Assembly (NCBI GenBank): GCA_024138015.1
Contig: JAMXBB010000008.1
Coordinates: 5,590,723-5,654,722, forward strand
Length of the DNA stretch: 64,000 nt
Direction of reading: 5' to 3'
Source: Lumnitzera littorea
Lineage: Eukaryota > Streptophyta > Magnoliopsida > Myrtales > Combretaceae
Part shown: positions 52,242-62,248 of the stretch, one piece after another
Position numbering within the stretch: the first letter of the stretch is position 1
How the letters are laid out: every line of letters starts with the position of its first letter
Program-made: the position numbers and the translations under genes
Notes under the pieces: generated by a model
Seen by the model: only the letters and a program-made list of their open reading frames with translations
Told to the model about the DNA's origin: nothing
The model's database searches: none

Positions 52242-52879
52242 ATATTCAAATGGGCAACGTTTCATACTTTTGTTTAATAGTTGGTAACATGAATTACTCT
52301 AGATTATAAAGAAAAGAAGCATGTCCAGATGTTTACGAAATTGATAGTGTTTGAGCAATATGTATCTAGCTCTAATGTACATGTTTTAGACGATAAAGTG
52401 AATGTTACTTGTCAAAATATAGTATTCATTTTATTTTATTTTATTTACCGACTTATTTTGCTAACATTTGCAGAGGATAAATGGGGAGTACAAAGAGCAA
52501 TAACAGAGACTTAATAAAAATTAGACTCTCTTAGGATTTTCATGGTCAAATATATATTTTTAGCCATTATCTATCCGTGAACTATCCCACGTAAAAACTA
52601 TCAGATATGGAAAAAATTTCTTCACTCATTAATACAATACTATATTCAAATATGTTCAATATCAACATCATGAAACTAGAAGTTGGGCATTAAGAAAATA
52701 GGGCGATCAACGCCTCTTTATCTTTAGGGATTGCTACTGGTAATTTAATTGGCTAAGTCTCTTAAATTTACATAAATCCTAATGAGATTAAGCTATAATT
52801 AATTATATAGAGTTTTCATTAGTTAAACAAAATAAGATAAGTTGTTTGAGAAAGTAAATATTTACTGTTAGTAGCGAAA

Positions 52880-53400
52880 TCCCTCCGTTTCAGCAAATGG
52901 AGCACCGGATTAACCAAGTTCGATGAAAAAGATACCAACAGCTCTTCCAAACTGGTTTGTTGTTGCTACCTTCATCCTTATTCGGTTTTAGTGGTCGTAG
53001 TCGTTCAATTGTGTTAGCCAGAGCGCGAAATGGCGAGTCGTGAGTCACAACTTGCTGTCCTGTTTCTCGTTTCCTTGCTCGAGTCTCGCCAGCGGAGTGT
53101 GAAGCCACACGTTGCGAGCAGTTTACAATCACCGCTTGCTGCCCTGTTTTGCTTTTGAAGAACAGGGGAGGATAGATGATAAAGAAAAGAAGGAGAAGAT
53201 GAAGGAAGAGGGGTCGGTAAGGGCTGGCATAAGAGCTACGTTGTTCTGTTTTTGTTTCCTATGACAGGGATTGCTTGGAAAGTGACAAGAAGGAGGAAAC
53301 AAAGAGGAATAAGGAAGGCGTCGAGAGAGAAAATGGGAAGAAGAAGAAGAAGCTGCAACCTTGCTTGAGCTGTAGAGAAGAGATGCTCATGAGATTTAGT
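52880..53400. other. GC-richer patch inside LTR copy G
   Basis: Clearly less AT-rich than its surroundings. It has a minus-strand open frame (52890-53132, 80 residues, Arg-rich) that matches no family I know. Several short palindrome-like words occur (agcgcgaaatggcgagtcgt). It ends in a purine-rich stretch (53160-53360) like those in the other long LTRs. Its origin is not resolved. Confidence 0.4.
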
Positions 53401-53465
53401 AGATCCTATATGGATTCTCCACTAATAAGAGATTAAGTAGATTTGTTGTTAAGTAGATATGATAC

Positions 53466-54628
53466 TGTAAATCCTGTTTAATTACTAGTTCAAACCATAA
53501 TTTAAATTTGAGTATACTAAATTATACCATAAGTCAATAAGGCTAGATAAGATAAAATTTTTATGAAATTAATAAACCAAATATAGTATAGATAATAAAA
53601 ACCCTAGAAATTGATCAAAACTTAAATCGCGTATAAAAACCTTAACTCCGATATAATCGTAAATGCTCGAAATCGAATCCAAACTTGATCGAAACCTTAA
53701 ACTATAACTTTAAACTTGTAAAATAATTAAATATCACTTAATAGTGACATAATTGTAGTTAATTACAATTATCGACTAAAACATGTAATTGCGTAAAACT
53801 TTTAACGAAAATGCTAAAATAACTTATAAAAATTATAATTGTAATAAGTACCAATTAAATTAATAATTTTTCATAAAATCTCAAAATTAATTTATAATTA
53901 CTATTTTTGTAATTTTTATGTTTAGAAAAATTACATATAATTATTTCTATTTTCCTTTTTCTTTATTTTCTTTTCTTTCTTTGCTTTTTTCCTTCTTCTA
54001 TTTTTCCTTCTTACTCTACGTTGCAAATGCTGGAAAAATCAGCAGCTCATGCGCATAATTGTAAATTTCAAGTGTCATACAATTAAAGGACAAAGAACAA
54101 AAATAATAAAGCAAATGTTCTATCCTAATTAATGTCTAATCTAAGTGGATGAGCTTTTTTCTTTTTTTAATTTATTTGTTTCATTTCTTGCTGATGTTTT
54201 ACGCCAAAATTTGAAATAAAACCAAACCGAACACACAAAGAGGAAAAAGGAAAAAAAAAGAAAAGCAAAAACACTTACACACAAATTGAAAACAACAAAA
54301 TCAATTAGGAAAAGAAGAGGAAGAAGAAGAAAACTAAGAGGATTGATTAAATTACTAAAGGATTTAAGTAGGTTAGTATTTAATTTTTGTACATGTATAT
54401 ATACTTTATCCTATGTACATACATATATATTGGGTATTTATTATTTTTATTTTTATGTATTACATGTATGTATGCACAAAGGTATATGTATTTTGTGTAT
54501 ATAGTCTAAAGTATGTATATGTATGTGTATAATATAGATATACTACGTATTTCTTTATGTATATTTATGTATGTATAAAGAAGAATACATATGGTATATA
54601 TTTAGTATTTTCACTATTTTGGGTATTG

Positions 54629-54686
<58 letters not shown>

Positions 54687-57293
54687 ACATGAACATATAT
54701 GAGTTTATATGTACATAATATTTATTTATTTGTATGACATATAAGTATAAGTATACGTATAGGATATATATACATGTATTATGTATTATAGTATTTATGT
54801 ACACATGCAAGCTATTTTTTTATGTATATATATATATATATCTAAGGGTGGCGTAAATATATGTACATGTATATATAAACATAGTATTTACTATATATAT
54901 ATATATATATATATATATGAGTACATGTATAATAGTAGGTATATGTATGTATATTTATACTTGGTATTTTCATTTTTATAAGAATTTTTGTATATATTTA
55001 TACATGTATTAGGTTGGACGTTATATGTATGTATTATATTATTAGTTATATTCTGTATTTTATTTACATAAATATATATATGTTTAATACAACCGTATAA
55101 GTATATATGTATATAAAATACAAATACATCCATATTATACTTATATGTATAGTATATAGTATCTAATTAAAGTCAAAATAATTTATTACATAAAGTATAG
55201 TATACGTATAAATGCACATATATGAATAGTGATGTATATGTAAGAATACGAGTGTACTTAAATAGTATATACAATATACTATGTTAATAATTTAATAAAT
55301 AAAGTAAGTTAATAAATATATATGCATAAATATCATAAATTTAGCGAAAAACTTAATAATTAAGTAAAGTAGAAAATTTAATAAAATATAATCATAAGTA
55401 TTTTTATAGATACATATTTATACCGTAAAATAGGAAATAATGGAAAATTCAAAAAAATATGTAAACTTGACACATGGCACTCTCACGTAATGCTATGTCA
55501 CCGTTTGTTATAAATTAATTAATTTTCGTAATTAATAATAATTAATTAATTAATTAAATAGAAAAATAATAAATTATAAAAAATTGAATTAATAATTATA
55601 AAATCTCCAAAATAGGTAAATATAAGTAATTATGGTAAAATAAGATTAAAATAAGAAAATTATCAATTATATGATTTAAATAATTATTAAATTGTAAATA
55701 TACTAAGAAAAAACTTAAATTAATATTTTATAACTTTTTGAATTAAAATAATAAATTTTGTGATATTTTTATATCACAATCCAAACTGCAAGTTATAACG
55801 TCCAAAATGAATTGAGTTACATGCTCGAAAACGATCAAAATAAATTAGAAATTCATAATAATTCCAGTTAAATCAAAAAAGTTATACACGATTCGATAAA
55901 AAACTCGAATTGACAATTTCACGTAACTAAGTTAAGTAAATAATAAAAATTACGATATTAAATTAGCTTTAAATTTCTAAACTTACTATTCTCTATATTC
56001 CTTATTCTTAGGTGATCTCGATGTTGACCCTAAGTTGCCATCGGACTATTACGACTCTTGAGTCAATCATGATTGAGCGAATTTTTCCTAATAATTCCAT
56101 ACTTGCTTATGTTTATAATTAGTGAATATAAATTATGATTAATGATTTGAACATTGTGTGGGGCTGGGTTATGCTTATATATAATAACTGTCTGTTGATG
56201 GTAAATTTACTTTAAAGTACGATAACGTATTGATTGTTACATAGTAGATTCACTAGGAACTAATTGTCTATAACCTTATTGATCACTAAATAACAAGACC
56301 TAATTTTAGTCGACTTAGAAAGAGCTAACTCAAAACACGTATAATTATATACCGCATAACTAGTTCCGACCGTCACATCACATGAAGGTAGCAAGAGGTC
56401 ATACGTGGGTTGATTATTTGATCATCATAGATTTCGTACGATGTATACGTGCGGTATGACTTTACCTTAGCCCACGGGATCACTAGGCGTTCAAGGCACC
56501 AACGGCCCAGCTAAGAGTTGATTCTAGAGGCTTCCATTTAGGGGTGAGTAAGGGGTGCGTAAACCTACTCACAATCATACGTAGAACTCGATTTTGATTA
56601 AAACTGAGAATGAATATACCATTATATTTTAAATACGAAACATGAAGTTTTTATGAAATAAGTTCTAGTATAATACTCGAATTTGACTATACCAATGTAT
56701 CTCTAACCCTAACTTTGGAAGACGTTAAATTTGAGTTACATGTAATACTTGGTCACCTACATATATTCGTTTAACATACTAATTATCATGCATTCATTTG
56801 ATTGAACTTAATTGATGTATAACTTAATTGTTGTATGGTTGAGGGGATTATCTCATTAAGCTAGTTAGCTTATACATTTATAGTTTACTTTCATAGGCCG
56901 ATTTGTTTGTAGAGTTGAGCCGCTACATGCCCGAGGTTTATTGTACATTAAGGGGTTGATATGGGAGTAAGATGTGATTAGAGTGTACTTATGATAGTAT
57001 ATTTAGATTATTAATCTTATTTTATAATGAAATGATATTAATTTGAGTTAAAAAGTATTATAGACTTCTTGTTTGTAAATTTCTATATAAATAGATGTAT
57101 TTTATATTTCATTAGCTTGTTTTTGAAATGATATTGCTTACACCTATGCAACTCTTAGTTGTTAGTTGTAGCTATAGTTGTAATTGTAGTCTTATGTATC
57201 GTATAAAAGGTTATCAATTATAAGAAAAATCAATCTATAGTTCTTTGTACAGTATACGGTAACTGCCACGACTAACTCTCTCGTATCGTGATA
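53466..57293 (+). mobile_element. Solo long LTR copy D inside copy G
   Basis: A 3,828-base LTR starting tgtaaatcctg and ending tcgtgata (from TCGTGACA). Flanks are gatac (53461-53465) and gatcc (57294-57298), one difference. It matches copy C along its length: ataagtcaataaggctaga at the start, the compound microsatellite, bases 55600-55870, and the 3' block 55910-57293. No coding domain is visible. It is the innermost level of the nest. Confidence 0.88.
54629..54684. repeat. Compound (AT)n(GT)n microsatellite in LTR copy D
   Basis: About eleven AT units followed by about seventeen GT units. It lies about 1,163 bases from the start of copy D, matching the tract in copy C. Further TA runs follow at 54825-54840 and 54892-54918. 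Several Ile/Tyr-rich short frames on both strands here are artefacts of these runs. Confidence 0.92.
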
Positions 57294-58792
57294 GATCCAA
57301 CAGAGCATATCTATCGATTGGTTCGGTAGACTTAAGAATAAGATGGTCATTGGGCTGGGTTTTGAATTTTAAGCTAGGAGTTATTTGGGATAGGTTTTCT
57401 AATTATAACTAGACTTTTAGCATTGCAATTAAGACATGATGGAAAATAATTATTATCTCTCTCTTAATGTATTTTTATAAATATTTCTTTCAAGGTCTAT
57501 ATTTATTTACTTATCCTTGTTTGTTACTCGCGTCACTACGGATGACTAAGACGTTTGACAATTATAGCTTCTAAAAATTTCAATTGTCACATATTATTTA
57601 TGCAATAAAAATTGTCTAATCGATATAACATGTTTGTTAAACGTTTCAAGAAGTTTCTTTCTAAGGTCTTATATAAGAAAATAAAATTATTGTTTATAAA
57701 ACATTACTGTATGCATACCTATAATAAGTAATATTATAATTACAAAAGCCTTTGTAAGGTATCAATATGTTGAATACAAATTAACATATATAAGCAATGC
57801 ATTATGAGCATGTTATATATACTTATATATACCTATATATAGTGCATATGTGTGTGTATATATAAGTATATATAATATTCTTCTTCTCATAGATAATAAT
57901 AACAATAATATAAACACTTAAATATACACATTATTTAATTTTTTAATATGTTAGGAATAAAGAGGTTATAAAATCATATATATAACTAACTTAACTATAT
58001 TAACTTGTACATACAATTGTACTACTATGCAGTAATAGAGGCAATCATATAATCGCATAAATATGTACAATATATATATATATATATGTGTGTGTGTGTA
58101 AACAAAATAAAATCTTTTAACAATAATTTACCAATATAGGATTATAATTTATAATTTATAGTTATATAAAAGAAAAACTTATTAATACATGTTAGAATGA
58201 AATCCTTTGAAAGCACTTCTTAAATGTAAATAATTGTTTACAATTGTTTATATAATCGCCTATTTTTATTATAAGAAATATTAAATTATAATCATATGTT
58301 TTAGATTGCCACCTATTCTTTTATGAATTTTAGCATTTAGAATATTCAATATTTCGATTATCAATTACCTTTGAATCTTCTTGAATTTATAATTGAAGAA
58401 TTATTTGGTCCTAATCCAAAAACATTTATAGTTTGGTTTGGTTTACTATTGGATGTCACATCTCATATTCCTTGAAAAAGGTTTACATCATTAAGTTAAA
58501 GTTTATATATATATATATATATGTATTCATTTTAAGTTTCGAATTTAAAATTTTAATTAGTTTTAAATTTATCGATATTATTGACTTAAAAAAAATTATC
58601 TATAGTGCTCGAATTCAATTCTATACTCAAATAATCAAATTCACAGGGTTTATAGTACTAGTTTATAAGGGTAAGGTTGTGAATATTTTATCAACACAAA
58701 CTTGAATCTTTTAGGCCAAGTAATTGAAATGGGTTCATTAGTATCTATTAGCTTGGTTATTTATTACTTTTGGCTTGAAACATTATAGATTT

Positions 58793-59465
58793 ATGATAAA
58801 CTTAATTATTCTACATGACAAACAATTAATTCTATAACAAGAGGCACTTTGAGTGATAAGCTACCAGATGAGGCTTAAAATTTGATCAAAGCATAGCAAT
58901 GAATAATTAGTAGTAGGATAATGTAAGAGTCAAAGTAAAATCATCTGGATAATATGAGGTTGACTCTATAACCATGTTAATTGATCAAGTTGAAAATTTA
59001 AGTAAAAAGATTGATGGATTAATAGAACCCATTAATTTAGTGCAAGATGAAGTTTTAATGGAAACTAAAGGTATGAATTTTGTTACTAACCGTTCTACTA
59101 ATAATCCTTTTAATAATACTTATAACCTAAGGTAGATGAATTATCCTAATTTTTCTTAGGGAGGTTAGCATGCAACAGTGGCAAAATTGTAATATGCAAC
59201 AACAAAATAAGTCTTTTAATGATAAGGAGTTGCTAAATCAATTTATCTAGAGTTCGGACACGACATTCCAAGCTAATGATGCCATACTAAGAAATATGGA
59301 AGCATCATTAAGGAATTTGGAGAATTAGTTGGCAAGATTAATCACTAAGAGGTCATAAGGAGGCTTACTTAGAAATGTTAAATCGAACCCTAAACCAGCA
59401 GGTTTGAAAGTAAACTAAGGAAACAAAATGTCAATTGTCAAGCTAGAAATGTAAAACAAAAGCAC
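58793..59465 (+). pseudogene. Athila gag, C-terminal part
   Basis: Continues the gag interrupted at 46273. It reads YDKLNYST, then ITRGTLSDKLPDEA with stops at positions expected for Arg, Phe or Trp. Near 58985-59060 it reads QVENLSKKIDGLIEPINLVQ and then NFVTNRSTNNPFNNTYN. These are typical of the Athila gag C-terminus. After about 59465 the sequence becomes non-coding, and no protease, RT or integrase follows. Confidence 0.82.
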
Positions 59466-61040
59466 TCTTTAGGAGGTAACTCAAGTTTAATCAATTTTTA
59501 TTTTTAGTATTTCAGTTTATAATGTTTTCTTTTCAATTTTTCAATTTTGCATTAGTTTTTATCCTACTTTTAATCTTCTTTTTTTTTCATTGTAGTAGTA
59601 TTTGAATTTAGTTAGGCAAAATCAGTTAGGAAATTTATCATCCAATTAGATTGTCATTTTGTTAAATTTTTATGCTTTATTTGGTACTAATTTTTAGGTT
59701 TTCCACCAATTTTAAGAACCAAGTTAAAGAAATTGAACTTGGCATGAATTTTCAATTTACTAAAAAGATCATGGCCAAAGTCTATGCCCATAGACTTAGG
59801 TTGTGATCCTTTAGCAATTTCAAAAGGAAGCGGGGAAAAATTAAAGACGAGGAGAATACAGCTTAGACCATGCTTCTAGTCCTTGGCCATGTATATGTAG
59901 TGTTCAACCCGACACAAAGGGAAGGAACATGCTCACACTCCATGGTCGTGGTCCCTACTCATAGTCGGCCTTGATTTCAAAAAGTACGGTATTTCTCTTT
60001 TATTCTCATTCTACATTTATGCTATCTCTTTAACATACGTATTTCTCTTTGTTCTCTCTCTATACTTACTTTAAACAATCACAAAATCTTTCAATCCGAG
60101 CATGAAAACAATAAATTTGAAGTACGTACATTAACTTTACTTTGTTGTTTTCTTAGTTTTGTTGTTAGAATAAATAAAAATTGATTTTTTAATTAAGTTT
60201 TCATGGAGAAAACTTTGTTGTACATTTGTGAAAATCTAGGTTTCTAGGAGTGATCTAACCTAAATAATGCAATGCAGTGTGTTATTCATCTATTTTCTAC
60301 TAGAAACTTTGAGAAAAATGCATGCTTTGTGAAGATTAGATGAAGGGAAGTGAAACAAAAGAGTAAGAAAGAGAGGGAAAGTGATGGATAAAGAAAGAAA
60401 CATGGAGAAAGTGAAGGAAAACAACAAATTTTGATATTGTTGTATTATGATGACTTTGATTCATGATGAAACTAGAAACTTGAATAATTGATGTTTATGC
60501 ATATATAATTTCTATGCTAATTACTTATATAGAATTGAGTAATCTAAATTGCACATAAATAATGAAATATGGAAAAACAAAGTTTCTAATTGAAAATTAT
60601 ATATTGAATGTTAGTGTTCATGACTAGTTAGATGATAAAATTGTAGGTTTGATTCAAGATTAGAAAGCTAGTAACCTATAATTTATTAATCAAGGCTTTA
60701 AAGAACCTAATATTTTAGTATAATAAAGTTGATTAGTTCAACTATTGAATCAAAATTTTGGGATCTGCATATTCAATTGCTAAAAATCATAGGAATCATG
60801 CATAGATATTGAAGCTCATAGTATTTGATTTTGAAACTATCCTATAAATGTGCTAATCCATGATTTTAGCAATTTTAGCATTATATGTTATAATCTTATT
60901 GAATTATTCATTACCTTAACTGATTAGTGCATTAATTAGCAATGAAATAGGTATGATTATTATGGTATAATTCCTGGATTAACATTGTTACATGAATTAT
61001 TGCTATCACATTTAAACTTCTCTTTTGTTTTTTATTTCAG
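59466..61040 (+). other. Athila non-coding stretch in place of pol
   Basis: T-rich and then mixed sequence with no coding frame. Athila elements have a long non-coding zone between pol and the ORF-1 region, and this agrees with that. The region begins directly after gag, so pol was deleted as a block. Confidence 0.6.
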
Positions 61041-61043
61041 ACA

Positions 61044-61916
61044 ATGCAAATAGTTAAACATGCTATGCTTAAAAACTCTGATGCTATTTCACAACCTCCT
61101 CAACTTACAGTCCAGCTTAAATGGTAATGTAAAAAAGGTTTGAGCTCCTTTCCAAGAAGGAATTTGGCGAGTTTACGTATATGAATACAGAGGCCTTAAT
61201 ACAAGCTAGCTATGAAGCCGAAGTTAGGAAATTGACTGGATTTGGAGGATGGAACCAGTTGTTGACTATCAACGAGCTAATATATAAAGAACTTACTCTT
61301 GATTTCCTTAGCACTTTTACGTTAGGTACCAACAACATCTCTCAGGGTACACAAAAACTATTCATTTTAGATGTTATGGTTGTGAGGTCACCATGCCTAT
61401 AGATGATTTTGGTTTCCATATGGGTATTTATTCTATTGATTATATTATGATGCAAGAATATCTAGGCCTACCACATCAACTACACTAAGTTTTGTCTAAG
61501 TCTTTTATATGGAGTGATTTGATTGGGGATGAGGGAGAAGTTTATAACCTAAGGAAGTCAAAAGTGGCTAATCTGGTTGATCTTGCTCTTAGGTTGATAC
61601 ACTATATATTAGCTAGAAACTTCATTAGTAGAGGAAGTAGTCAGGGAGTGTTTAATGAGAGAGATATTCTGTATTTGCATAGTATTGCTAATCGCCAAAC
61701 CCTCAACTTAGGACTTAGAATGGCTTAGTTCATGAGAAACCAAGCTATTGAGGGGAAGTCCAAATATATTTTTGTAGGTCCCTTCATAACTCACCTAATG
61801 AGGAACTTCCCTAACCTTCGCAATGAGGTACGTATGTAAAGGATGTAACTTTTTGTTTCTCTTACCCATGCTACGATTAAATCCATGCAACTACCACCAA
61901 CACCTAAAGAGCTAGA
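61044..61916 (+). pseudogene. ATHILA ORF-1 (env-position) protein remnant
   Basis: Three frames carry one degraded protein in the position of the Athila third ORF. 61181-61402 contains FGGWNQLLTINELIYKELTL and DFLSTFTLGT. A frameshift leads to FGFHMGIYSID and YLGLPHQ (61405-61485). Then 61492-61728 contains FISRGSSQGVFNERDILYLH and LNLGLRMA. The reading continues past a stop with YIFVGPFITHLMRNFPNL to about 61916. The wording agrees with the ATHILA ORF-1 family; its role is unknown. About three breaks in 240 codons make it the best-preserved retroelement protein here. It runs directly into LTR sequence. Confidence 0.8.
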
Positions 61917-62243
61917 TTTATTGAGGAAAATGTTATTTTCTTTATTAACTAATTGATGTTATTATGTTATTTAGTTATTATGTTGCTAGTTAATTATTTT
62001 AATTTTGTTCGTTACTTTTATTTTATTACAATCCTTATTTTCTATTTTTAGTTTATTCTACTAAATCTTTTATTGTTAAAAGATATGTAATTGAATAATT
62101 CAAGGGTATTATTGCTAAAAATAATTAGATATACTCACATAACTTGTTTCTCGTAACATCGACACTTGGACTCAATATTCGTTTTATCTATATCATAACT
62201 TGACTAGGTGTACTTGCCTATTAGAATAGTATACGCCTCACCA
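61917..62243 (+). mobile_element. Athila 3' LTR remnant
   Basis: Matches 45132-45475 of the 5' LTR (aaaatgttatt, tttagtttattct, aattcaagggtat, cgcctcacca). The first ~1 kb of the LTR is missing, together with the PPT. The right end is followed by AATAT, the target-site duplication. Confidence 0.88.
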
Positions 62244-62248
62244 AATAT

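Larger units (their letters stand above)
50459..58654 (-). mobile_element. Solo long LTR copy G, interrupted by copy D
   Basis: Begins tgtcatgacccta and ends acagggtttata. Flanks are atact (50454-50458) and gtact (58655-58659), one difference. Without copy D (53466-57293) it is about 4.37 kb, longer than the other copies. The extra length seems to be a GC-richer patch at 52880-53400 that I cannot match elsewhere. The frame at 58433-58705 covers the LTR end and the TRIM junction and is not a gene. Confidence 0.8.
46269..58792 (+). mobile_element. TRIM retrotransposon inserted in Athila gag, itself interrupted
   Basis: A terminal-repeat retrotransposon in miniature. 5' LTR 46274-46470 (TGTGAGACCC to GCAATACA, 197 bp); PBS 46473-46485 (tgatatcagagta); 263-bp internal region with no coding capacity, ending in a purine tract (ggaggaagaggaga); 3' LTR starting 46734 (tatgagaccc). 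The 3' LTR is split into 46734-46759, 50427-50458 and 58655-58787 by two long LTRs. Joined length is about 640 bp. Flanks are tgttt (46269-46273) and gattt (58788-58792), a 5-bp duplication with two differences. The LTR motif tctcacatggattgtggaaa recalls the TCCCACATCGG motif of many small plant LTR elements. Confidence 0.85.
44118..62243 (+). mobile_element. Athila Ty3-gypsy element with nested insertions, no pol
   Basis: The element runs from TGATGACATG to CTCACCA and is flanked by AATAT on both sides. It consists of a 5' LTR, PBS, gag (split), a non-coding stretch, ATHILA ORF-1 remains and a 3' LTR remnant. About 12.5 kb of its span (46274-58787) is a nested TRIM with further insertions. 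The original length is thus about 5.6 kb. That is far below the roughly 10-12 kb of complete Athila elements, because pol is absent and most of the 3' LTR is deleted. The ORF-1 region passes directly into LTR sequence near 61917. Confidence 0.88.

Noticed and set aside
54286..55133. Several frames on both strands, some with His-Thr runs
   Set aside because: Products of the TA/TG microsatellites in LTR copy D.
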